From VAZQ01 sp035300505 (GTDB lineage: Bacteria; Pseudomonadota; Alphaproteobacteria; Rhizobiales; Xanthobacteraceae), in contig DATGVJ010000362.1 of the NCBI GenBank assembly GCA_035300505.1, positions 1-5,797 on the forward strand: a DNA stretch of 5,797 bases, written 5' to 3'. The first letter of the stretch is position 1. Every line of letters starts with the position of its first letter. Of this stretch, positions 1-5,237 are shown in pieces. The position numbers were made by a program, and so were the translations under genes. Under the pieces are notes generated by a model that was given only the letters and a program-made list of their open reading frames with translations, ran no database searches and was not told the origin of the DNA.

Positions 1-366
1 CACGTGGCGGGCGGGCGCTTTGGTGCATCGACAGATCGCACCGGCATGCATGACATCTATGACCCCAAGACCAATACCTGGACATCGGGGCCGGCGCTGC
101 CGACGGTGCGTAGCGGACTTATGGGCACGGCCTATAATGGCCTGTTCATGGTGCTGGGCGGTGAATTTCCGGGCGGATCGACCAACAACGAAAACGAGGC
201 CTTCGATCCGGCAACAAACAGCTGGCGCACGCTTGCCCCGATGCCAAGTGGCCGGCATGCGACCGCGGCGGCGGTGGCGAACGGTAAGGTCTTTCTCGCG
301 GCCGGTTCCTTGAAGCCGGGATCCGGCGAGGTGACCAACCAGCTGATCGTGTTTACGCTGCCGTGA
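1..366 (+). CDS. Kelch-repeat beta-propeller protein, C-terminal part (5' end outside window)
   Basis: The reading frame is open from the first base and ends at TGA 364-366, so only about the last 121 residues are present. They show at least two Kelch blades. Each has the motif order of small residues and Gly-Gly, then Tyr/Phe-Asp-Pro-x-Thr-Asn-x-Trp, then Leu-Pro or Met-Pro followed by an Arg. Blade one has YDPKTNTW near residues 20-27 and a GG pair near 53-54; blade two has FDPATNSWRTLAPMP near residues 68-82. The chain ends with a short hydrophobic strand (LIVFTLP), which could close the propeller by pairing with the N-terminal blade, as is common in this fold. Kelch propellers mostly bind proteins or sugars, and some have enzymatic roles; nothing here tells which. 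The GTG at position 4 is not a credible start because it falls inside a blade. A signal peptide or partner domain, if any, is out of view. No terminator hairpin follows directly; the REPIN 50 bp downstream is the only strong structure. Confidence 0.85.
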   Translation, partial: HVAGGRFGASTDRTGMHDIYDPKTNTWTSGPALPTVRSGLMGTAYNGLFMVLGGEFPGGSTNNENEAFDPATNSWRTLAPMPSGRHATAAAVANGKVFLAAGSLKPGSGEVTNQLIVFTLP

Positions 367-416
367 GGTTGCCAAACCAAACGGCTCATGAAGGTTGCGG
401 GCCAAATGCGGAAAAT

Positions 417-510
417 GCGTAGGGCGCAATCGCTTTATTGCGCCACTGGCCGATACGGACTTGCAGGTGTTGCGCGACGAGAGGCGCAATAAAGCGATTG
501 CGCCCTACGC
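417..510. repeat. REPIN 1: two inverted REP elements (GTAG type)
   Basis: Two perfect 28-bp inverted arms lie at 417-444 and 483-510, around a 38-bp spacer. Each arm is itself a hairpin: GTAG (419-422), then GGCGCAAT (423-430), loop CGCTTT, and ATTGCGCC (437-444). The right arm is the mirror image, ending in CTAC at 505-508. A GTAG-like tetranucleotide at the foot of a short hairpin is the hallmark of REP elements moved by RAYT (TnpA-REP, Y1 tyrosine) transposases. A pair in opposite orientation is the replicating form called a REPIN. No transposase is encoded here, so this copy is non-autonomous. It sits between the Kelch gene and the qmcA leader and could act as a transcription attenuator or mRNA end. 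The repeat is seen directly; the REP assignment is by family resemblance. Confidence 0.85.
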
Positions 511-669
511 GCTGTTTCGTTGCTCGCGCGAGACGATTTGCCTGAGCGATAAGCTCCAGCCTCCCGAACGACCAATACGAGTGTGTTAATTGTAACCAAA
601 AATCAATCGCTTGCGGCGGCCGGCCCGCATCCCCACATTGCCGCCGAGCCCGACTGGAGGGGTTCCACC
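511..669 (+). promoter_or_regulatory. Probable leader/promoter region of qmcA-nfeD
   Basis: This non-coding stretch between REPIN 1 and the qmcA start must hold the operon promoter unless transcription reads through from upstream. An AT-rich patch around 576-606 (GTGTTAATTGTAACC and an A-run) stands out from the GC-rich surroundings and could hold the -10 region. A TTGCCT at 538-543 resembles a -35 box, but no good -10 lies at the proper distance, so I do not assign a promoter. GGAGG at 656-660, followed by nine bases and ATG at 670, is a strong ribosome-binding site and fixes the qmcA start. Confidence 0.4.
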
Positions 670-1665
670 ATGTCATTCTTTGGATTTGACGTTTTTGCAG
701 TCATTTTCCTGATCCTTGTTGTTCTCACTTTGTTCGCTGGCGTAAAGACCGTTGCGCAAGGTTTCAATTGGACTGTCGAGCGTTTTGGCCGTTACACCCG
801 CACGCTTCAGCCCGGCCTCAATCTGATCGTTCCGTTCTTCGATCGGATCGGCAAGAAGATGAACATGATGGAGCAGGTGATGGATATTCCGCAGCAGGAG
901 ATCATCACCAAGGACAATGCGAGCGTGACGGTCGACGGCGTTGCTTTCTATCAGGTGTTCGATGCCGCCAAGGCGAGCTACGAGGTGGCGCAGCTCAATC
1001 ACGCCGTTGTCGTCCTTACCATGACGAATATTCGTTCGGTCATGGGTAGTATGGATCTCGACCAGATGTTGTCGCATCGCGATGAAATAAACGAGCGGCT
1101 ATTGCGTGTCGTGGATGCTGCGGTGTCGCCGTGGGGCGTCAAGGTCAATCGCATCGAGATCAAGGACATCGTGCCGCCGCAGGACCTTATCGCTTCCATG
1201 GGTCGGCAGATGAAGGCCGAACGCGAGAAGCGCGCGGAAATTCTCACCGCCGAAGGACAACGCCAGTCGGCCATTCTGCGCGCGGAAGGCGCCAAGCAGG
1301 GGCAGATCCTCGAAGCCGAAGGCCGTAAGGAGGCTGCGTTCCGTGACGCCGAAGGGCGCGAGCGCACCGCGCAGGCCGAAGCCAAGGCGACCGAAATGGT
1401 GAGCGAGGCGGTGGCGCGCGGCGACATTGCGGCGCTCAACTACTTCATTGCCGAAAAATACATCAAGGCCTTCGAGCAACTCGCACATTCGCCCAATCAG
1501 AAAATCGTCATGCTGCCAATCGAAACCATGGGCGTTCTCGGCACGCTGGCCGGCATCGCCGAGATTGCCAAGGCGACCTTCGGCAGCGATGGTCCGAAAG
1601 GCGGCGACGGCAAGACGCCGCCGGCGCGCCGGTCGACCGTGCCGGTGGCAGGACCGCAAGCCTGA
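670..1665 (+). CDS. qmcA: SPFH/Band 7 (stomatin/prohibitin-like) membrane protein, QmcA family
   Basis: The 331-residue product is close to the family's usual length of about 300. Residues 8-24 form one hydrophobic anchor, followed by the typical paraslipin/stomatin stretch Gly-x-x-x-x-Val-Glu-Arg-Phe-Gly-Arg-Tyr (31-42), then Leu-x-Pro-Gly-Leu-Asn and Pro-Phe-x-Asp. The SPFH domain runs to about residue 180 and includes DIPQQEIITKDNASVTVDG (72-90) and WGVKVNRIEIKDIVPP (155-170). Residues 180-245 are a charged, Ala/Glu-rich coiled coil with repeated AEG units (195, 206, 217, 228). A hydrophobic segment at 286-300 and a disordered Gly/Pro/Lys tail end the protein. SPFH proteins build large oligomeric rings or cages in the membrane; E. 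coli QmcA is linked to FtsH-related quality control. The ATG at 670 is chosen over the in-frame GTG at 583 because GGAGG lies nine bases upstream and the hydrophobic anchor begins just after it. The first gene of an operon with nfeD, the usual partner. Confidence 0.93.
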   Translation: MSFFGFDVFAVIFLILVVLTLFAGVKTVAQGFNWTVERFGRYTRTLQPGLNLIVPFFDRIGKKMNMMEQVMDIPQQEIITKDNASVTVDGVAFYQVFDAAKASYEVAQLNHAVVVLTMTNIRSVMGSMDLDQMLSHRDEINERLLRVVDAAVSPWGVKVNRIEIKDIVPPQDLIASMGRQMKAEREKRAEILTAEGQRQSAILRAEGAKQGQILEAEGRKEAAFRDAEGRERTAQAEAKATEMVSEAVARGDIAALNYFIAEKYIKAFEQLAHSPNQKIVMLPIETMGVLGTLAGIAEIAKATFGSDGPKGGDGKTPPARRSTVPVAGPQA

Positions 1666-1711
1666 TGTGGCAAGCCTGATGTGGCAAGCTTGATGTCGCA
1701 AGCTTGATCTG
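1656..1711 (+). repeat. Four tandem copies of a 14-bp repeat at the qmcA/nfeD junction
   Basis: Units start at 1656, 1670, 1684 and 1698. The first two are identical (GCAAGCCTGATGTG). The third is GCAAGCTTGATGTC and the fourth GCAAGCTTGATCTG. The first unit contains the last codons and the TGA of qmcA, and the last ends at the Shine-Dalgarno GGAG (1711-1714) of nfeD. Because 14 is not a multiple of three, the TGA inside successive units (1663, 1677, 1691, 1705) falls in all three frames. The pattern fits local slippage duplication of the gene end. Confidence 0.9.
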
Positions 1712-1723
1712 GAGTGTGAGTTC

Positions 1724-2173
1724 ATGGAACTGATATCCTGGTTTGTTTCATTTGGTGAGTGGAACTGGTTCATCGCCGCGGCCGCGCTGCTTCTGCTCGA
1801 GATTTTAGCGCCGGGCAGCTTCATGCTTTGGCTCGGCATTGCAGCCATTCTGGTCGGCACGATCTCGCTTGTGGTCGACTGGTCGTGGCCGGCACAGCTC
1901 ATCGCCTTTGCGCTGATCGCACTTGCGGCAATCCCGATCTGGCGGCGCATTGCGCGCCAAGTTGAGAAACCTGGCGACCAACCATTTCTCAACCGCCGGT
2001 CTGATGGCTATGTCGGGCGCGTCTTTACGCTCGACAAACCGATCGTCGACGGGTTCGGCACGATCCGCATTGACGATACGGTCTGGCGCGTGTCAGGACC
2101 GGATTGTCCGGCCGGCAGCCGCGTCAAGATTGCGAGCGCGAATGGCGCGGACCTCTCAGTGGAGGCGGCTTGA
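1724..2173 (+). CDS. Short NfeD-family membrane protein (YbbJ-like), partner of QmcA
   Basis: The 149-residue product has the short NfeD form without the N-terminal serine-protease domain found in long NfeD proteins. Residues 15-75 hold three to four closely packed hydrophobic segments (about 15-28, 33-51 and 57-73), including the Glu-Ile-Leu-Ala-Pro-Gly turn at 26-31 that is typical of the family. A basic stretch (WRRIAR, 73-78) marks the cytoplasmic side. Residues 95-147 form the NfeD OB-fold: GYVGRVFTLDKPIVDGFG, then a Trp-Arg-Val strand and a Gly-Ser-Arg-Val-Lys-Ile strand, ending in Leu-Ser-Val-Glu. NfeD proteins sit next to SPFH genes across bacteria and archaea and are thought to act with them in membrane microdomains. 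E. coli has the same pair as ybbJ-qmcA. GGAG at 1711-1714 lies nine bases before the ATG. The gene follows qmcA by 58 bp, nearly all of it tandem repeat, so the two are probably co-transcribed. Confidence 0.9.
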   Translation: MELISWFVSFGEWNWFIAAAALLLLEILAPGSFMLWLGIAAILVGTISLVVDWSWPAQLIAFALIALAAIPIWRRIARQVEKPGDQPFLNRRSDGYVGRVFTLDKPIVDGFGTIRIDDTVWRVSGPDCPAGSRVKIASANGADLSVEAA

Positions 2174-2176
2174 TCG

Positions 2177-3187
2177 TTACGCGACGCCAGCCCGCAACAG
2201 GTCGTGGAAATGCACAATGCCGACGGGTTTGCCGGATTTGGCGACGATGAGCGCGGTGATCTTCGAGCTGTTGATGATCTCGAGCGCCTCGCTTGCGAGT
2301 TGATCGGGTTTGATCGTCTTTGGATTACGGGTCATGACGTCGTCGACCCGGACATCGAGGAGATCGGCACGCATGTGGCGGCGCAAATCGCCGTCAGTGA
2401 CAATTCCGACCAGCTTTCCATTCGTATTCGTGATGCCGACGCAGCCAAAACCCTTGGCTGACATTTCGACCATGGCGTCGGCCATGCGCGTTCCAGCCGC
2501 AACGAGCGGGATGCTGTTGCCGATGTGCATGATGTCGCGCACAAATTTCAGCATCGCGCCCAGCCGGCCGCCAGGGTGGAAATTGGCGAATTGGCTTGCC
2601 GTGAATCCACGGCTTTCGAGCAATGCCACCGCGAGCGCGTCGCCGAGCGCTTGTTGCATCAGGGTCGATGTGGTGGGCGCAAGATTGTGCGGACAGGCCT
2701 CGCGTGCCTGCGGCAACAGCATCACGACGTCGGCGGCTTTGGCGAGTGTGCTGTCCGGGTTTGCGCAAACCGCGATAAGGCCAATGCGGAAACGCCGCGA
2801 ATAGTCCGTGAGATTCTTGAGTTCGGCGGTTTCACCTGACCAGGACAGCGCCAGGATCACGTCATCGGCCGTGATCATGCCGAGGTCGCCGTGGCTTGCT
2901 TCGCCTGGATGGACGAAAAAGGCGGGCGTGCCCGTGGAGGCCAGTGTCGCGGCCATCTTGCGTCCCACGTGGCCGGATTTTCCCATGCCGGTGATGATGA
3001 CCCGGCCGCGCGCCTTGCGGATCAGGTTGACGGCGGTTGTAAAGGATTCTCCAAGCCCGTTTTGCATCGCGGCCGTCAGCGCGCTGATGCCGCTCGCTTC
3101 GGCTTCAAGCGTCCGCAGTGCCGATTCGATCAACCTTTGGGGGGCACGGGTCATTTGCACGACGCTCAGCAGTTTTGGTCTGGTCAT
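2177..3187 (-). CDS. kdsD: D-arabinose-5-phosphate isomerase, KdsD/KpsF/GutQ family
   Basis: The 336-residue product would convert D-ribulose 5-phosphate to D-arabinose 5-phosphate, the first step towards Kdo for lipopolysaccharide or capsule; it acts in the cytoplasm. The SIS domain (about 45-200) contains GMGKSGHVGRK (67-77), HPGEASHGDLG (93-103), SWSGETAE (115-122), EACPHNLAPTTST (163-175) and HPGG (204-207). The four residues known to matter in E. coli KdsD (K59, E111, E152, H193) align at a constant offset of 11 as K70, E122, E163 and H204. Two CBS domains follow (about 213-272 and 280-336), each ending with the family's Gly-Ile-Val-x-(Asp/His)-(Gly/His)-Asp-Leu pattern. The ATG at 3187 gives the longest form. 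An ATG at 3154 (residue 12) would give 325 residues, nearer to E. coli's 328; neither has a strong ribosome site. In many alphaproteobacteria a kpsF gene lies with lptC/lptA; here it stands alone, convergent with nfeD and divergent from an outer-membrane protein gene, so it could be a capsule-type paralogue instead. Confidence 0.93.
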   Translation of the reverse strand: MTRPKLLSVVQMTRAPQRLIESALRTLEAEASGISALTAAMQNGLGESFTTAVNLIRKARGRVIITGMGKSGHVGRKMAATLASTGTPAFFVHPGEASHGDLGMITADDVILALSWSGETAELKNLTDYSRRFRIGLIAVCANPDSTLAKAADVVMLLPQAREACPHNLAPTTSTLMQQALGDALAVALLESRGFTASQFANFHPGGRLGAMLKFVRDIMHIGNSIPLVAAGTRMADAMVEMSAKGFGCVGITNTNGKLVGIVTDGDLRRHMRADLLDVRVDDVMTRNPKTIKPDQLASEALEIINSSKITALIVAKSGKPVGIVHFHDLLRAGVA

Positions 3188-3235
3188 CGGGTCGGGTGTC
3201 CCAATAGCGATATTAGGTCAGGGCCATCAACCGCC

Positions 3236-3276
3236 CATTAACCATATGCGTTTTAACTTCATTAACCAGAAATGCG
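3236..3276. repeat. Direct repeat CATTAACCA...ATGCG, with a CtrA-like half-site
   Basis: Two blocks begin with the same nine bases, CATTAACCA (3236-3244 and 3260-3268), and end with ATGCG. They start 24 bp apart, a little over two helical turns. The first contains TTAACCAT (3238-3245), which matches the half-site form described for the alphaproteobacterial cell-cycle regulator CtrA. A third TTAA lies between them (3253-3256). The spacings between TTAA motifs are 11 and 5 bases, not the seven of a full CtrA box, so a CtrA role is only a possibility. Confidence 0.4.
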
Positions 3277-3280
3277 CGGG

Positions 3281-3330
3281 ATGGGCTTGGATATTTGCCC
3301 GGTCCGCGCATGGGCAGTGGATATCTGCCC
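3281..3330. promoter_or_regulatory. Pair of operator-like dyads in direct repeat
   Basis: Two similar blocks lie at 3281-3300 and 3310-3330, each reading ATGGGC, a short variable part, GGATAT, then T or C and TGCCC. Each has inverted ends: GGGC/GCCC in the first (3283-3300) and a perfect GGGCAG/CTGCCC with a seven-base loop in the second (3312-3330). Repeated dyads at about three helical turns, between divergent genes, resemble binding sites for a dimeric regulator. The regulator is not identifiable. Confidence 0.35.
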
Positions 3331-3417
3331 AAGGCTTTGATTGCAAAAGACCATTCCTTGTATGCGCGACGCGTCGATGCGGTCGTCGCGGGGTCGGCCG
3401 GGAGCCGGGGTGTCGAA

Positions 3418-5064
3418 GTGCTGTGTTTTCGCCGACTTCCTCTGGCCATTTGGCGATGTGCGTTGGTCGCCACACTGCTGGCGACGAATGCCGTTGCCCA
3501 GAATGGGGTCGAACTTGATCGCCTGTTGCTGCAGCCATCCCTGGACGGGGGTGCGCGCAACCAGCCGCGTCTTCGCCAGCCCAACATTATCAGCCAGAAT
3601 GACAGCGGCCTACCTTCTGGCGAAGCGCCGGTTTCTCCAAGCCAGCCCGCCTCCGGCGCCGGTGCGACGGGGTTCGACTCCACCAATACGCGCAAGCGCA
3701 AGGCCAAGAGCACGCCGAAATCGAAGCAGGACAGTGCCGCACGGACGCCGGTGGGGCAACTGGTGGTCGGGCAACCGGTGGCGCTGCTTGCGCTACCACC
3801 CGCGGATGCGTCGAGGCAGAATCCCGTGCAGCGACCCGTGCTCGCTATTTCTTATCCGGCTGGCGCATTTGCCGGCACGCCAACCAATATTCCGGCTGCG
3901 CTGCAGCTTCGGAAGCTGGGGCAGGATGACGATCCTTTCGCGCCGACCGGCGTGCAGATCGGCGCTTTCAATCTGCGCCCAGCGGTTGAAGTGACGGGCG
4001 CTTACGACACCAATGCGCCGCGCGCGTCTCTCCCCACACCCTCGGCCATGTCGCTTTTTTCTCCGGAACTCCTGGTCAATTCGAACTGGGCGCGCCACGA
4101 ACTGACGGCCAATCTACGCGGCACATTGACGAGTTATGAAGAGACCAAGGATCTCAACAGGCCGGACTTCGACGGCAAGGTGAACGGCCGCATCGACGTG
4201 GCGACGGATACGCGCGCTGACTTCGAGGCGCGCTTTTTGCTCGGCACCGAAAATCCCGGCAGCCCGAACATCCAGGCCAATGTGGTCCGGATCCCGATCT
4301 TCACGACGCTCGGCGGCACAGCCGGCGTGACCCAGCGCTTCAACCGTTTTGACGTTACGGCCAAGGTGGGTGTTGAACGTACGCTCTATCAGGATTCACA
4401 CTTCACGGATGGATCGACGTCGAGCAACGAGAGCCGCGATTACAATCGCTACATTACGGCATTGCGTCTGGCCTACGAACTTAACCCCGGGCTCAAGCCA
4501 TTCGCCGAAGTGGCGGTCGATGCGAGGCACCATGATCTGCCTGTCGACTTTACCGGTGTGAGCCGCGATTCCAAGGGCATCAGCGGCAAAGTGGGCTCGA
4601 CATTCGAGTATTCGCGCATTCTCATTGGCGAGGCGTCGATCGGTTATCTCGCCCGCGACTACAAGGACCCGACTCTGCAGAGCATTGGCGGGTTTTTGGT
4701 GGATGGTTCGCTCACCTGGCTCATGAGCGCACTGACGACGGTGAAGCTGACAGCCGCGACGTCGGTTGCCGAATCGACCGTCACGGGCGTGTCTGGCGTC
4801 TTTACGCGCACTGTCGGCGCGCAGGTCGATCATGCGTTCCGCCGTTGGCTGATTGCGACCGCCAAATTCGGCGTGGGCATGGACGATTATGTGGGATCGT
4901 CTCGCCATGACATGCGCTACACGGTGTCGACGCAGCTCACCTACAAGCTTAGCCAAGAATTTTGGGTGCGGGCGGAATACCGGCATCTGTGGCTTAATTC
5001 CACTCAGTCCGGGAGCAATTATGCGGCCGATGTTTTCCTCCTCGGCGTCCGGCTGCAGCGGTGA
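3418..5064 (+). CDS. Outer-membrane beta-barrel protein, putative beta-barrel porin 2 (BBP2/DUF2320) type
   Basis: From the preferred GTG start the product has 548 residues. Residues 1-27 form a clear signal peptide: basic Arg-5/6 and Arg-13, a hydrophobic core AlaLeuValAlaThrLeuLeuAla, and an Ala-Val-Ala cleavage site before Gln-28. Residues 28-178 are a low-complexity periplasmic region rich in Pro, Ser and Gln, with a basic patch RKRKAKSTPKSK at 92-103. From about 179 the pattern changes to alternating amphipathic strands, beginning with PTGVQIGAFNLRPAVEVTGAYDTNA, which resembles the start of BBP2 barrels, and continuing to the end (VFLLGVRLQR). The last residue is Arg, not the aromatic of classical porins. 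The frame stays open back to a TTG at 3295 and an ATG at 3310, but those starts would put over 35 residues in front of the signal peptide; GGGAG at 3400-3404 gives the GTG a weak, long-spaced ribosome site. BBP2 proteins are often found in exopolysaccharide loci; the substrate here is unknown. Confidence 0.82.
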   Translation: MLCFRRLPLAIWRCALVATLLATNAVAQNGVELDRLLLQPSLDGGARNQPRLRQPNIISQNDSGLPSGEAPVSPSQPASGAGATGFDSTNTRKRKAKSTPKSKQDSAARTPVGQLVVGQPVALLALPPADASRQNPVQRPVLAISYPAGAFAGTPTNIPAALQLRKLGQDDDPFAPTGVQIGAFNLRPAVEVTGAYDTNAPRASLPTPSAMSLFSPELLVNSNWARHELTANLRGTLTSYEETKDLNRPDFDGKVNGRIDVATDTRADFEARFLLGTENPGSPNIQANVVRIPIFTTLGGTAGVTQRFNRFDVTAKVGVERTLYQDSHFTDGSTSSNESRDYNRYITALRLAYELNPGLKPFAEVAVDARHHDLPVDFTGVSRDSKGISGKVGSTFEYSRILIGEASIGYLARDYKDPTLQSIGGFLVDGSLTWLMSALTTVKLTAATSVAESTVTGVSGVFTRTVGAQVDHAFRRWLIATAKFGVGMDDYVGSSRHDMRYTVSTQLTYKLSQEFWVRAEYRHLWLNSTQSGSNYAADVFLLGVRLQR

Positions 5065-5070
5065 ACGTTT

Positions 5071-5203
5071 GTAGGATGGGTAGAGCGATAACACGTTCTT
5101 CACGTGTTATCGCGAAATCCATCACCGTGCGACCCCAGAAGAAGATGATGGGTTTCGGAAAAGCGCGTAAAGAAAGAACGCGCATTTCCTCTACCCATCC
5201 TAC
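5071..5203. repeat. REPIN 2: two inverted REP elements with extended hairpins
   Basis: Perfect 15-bp inverted ends, GTAGGATGGGTAGAG (5071-5085) and its complement (5189-5203), frame two REP units. The left unit (5071-5123) has an outer stem GATGGGT/ATCCATC with one G-T wobble. Inside it is a 12-bp stem at 5085-5096 and 5102-5113 with a five-base loop. The right unit (5147-5203, read on the minus strand) has a perfect outer stem GATGGGT/ACCCATC and its own inner stem, GCGCGT/ACGCGC, extended by GAAA/TTTC. A 23-bp spacer separates the units. The element starts six bases after the barrel stop codon and ends 34 bases from the stop of the converging membrane-protein gene, so it can serve as a two-way mRNA end. 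It differs in sequence from REPIN 1 but has the same GTAG foot. Confidence 0.85.
5085..5113. terminator. Hairpin after the beta-barrel gene, possible terminator or mRNA-stabilising stem
   Basis: Twelve perfect base pairs (GCGATAACACGT with ACGTGTTATCGC) enclose a five-base loop, 20 bases after the barrel stop codon. There is no T-run after the stem on either strand, so it is not a classical intrinsic terminator. In REP-type elements such stems usually block 3' exonucleases or promote Rho-dependent ends. It is part of REPIN 2. Confidence 0.4.
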
Positions 5204-5237
5204 AGCGCCCGTCCTCGCCTGAGATAACAACAAACTT

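Larger units (their letters stand above)
3188..3417. promoter_or_regulatory. Divergent control region between kdsD and the beta-barrel gene
   Basis: About 230 bp separate the kdsD start from the preferred start of the barrel gene. The AT-richest part, 3236-3276, holds two related blocks, CATTAACCATATGCG (3236-3250) and CATTAACCAGAAATGCG (3260-3276). Just downstream is a second pair of similar blocks (3281-3300 and 3310-3330). Both promoters probably lie around the AT-rich part, but no clear -35/-10 pair can be read on either strand. If the barrel protein instead starts at ATG 3310, the right-hand part of this region is coding. Confidence 0.45.

Noticed and set aside
395..589. Open frames over REPIN 1 on both strands (also 386-676 on the minus strand)
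   Set aside because: Both strands encode the same peptide pieces (for example VGRNRFIAPL and RNKAIAPYA) only because the DNA arms are inverted copies. There is no ribosome site or gene-like composition.
583..669. N-terminal extension of qmcA from the GTG at 583
   Set aside because: The 29 added residues have no family resemblance and would bury the membrane anchor, and a strong GGAGG lies before the ATG at 670.
1099..1992. Long minus-strand open frame (297 codons) opposite qmcA and nfeD
   Set aside because: It spans two well-recognised genes and their gap, and its product is His/Arg-rich with no domain; it is a GC-driven shadow.
2099..2111. Small palindrome CCGGA-TTG-TCCGG near the end of nfeD
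   Set aside because: It lies inside the OB-fold coding sequence, has no T-run and is easily explained by codon use in GC-rich DNA.
3295..3417. Longer form of the barrel protein from TTG 3295 or ATG 3310
   Set aside because: It would place over 35 residues of unremarkable sequence ahead of a good signal peptide. No ribosome site precedes either start, though ATG 3310 cannot be fully excluded.
2808..3518. Plus-strand open frame of 236 codons over the start of kdsD
   Set aside because: It is antisense to the SIS domain of a clearly recognised enzyme and has no family features.
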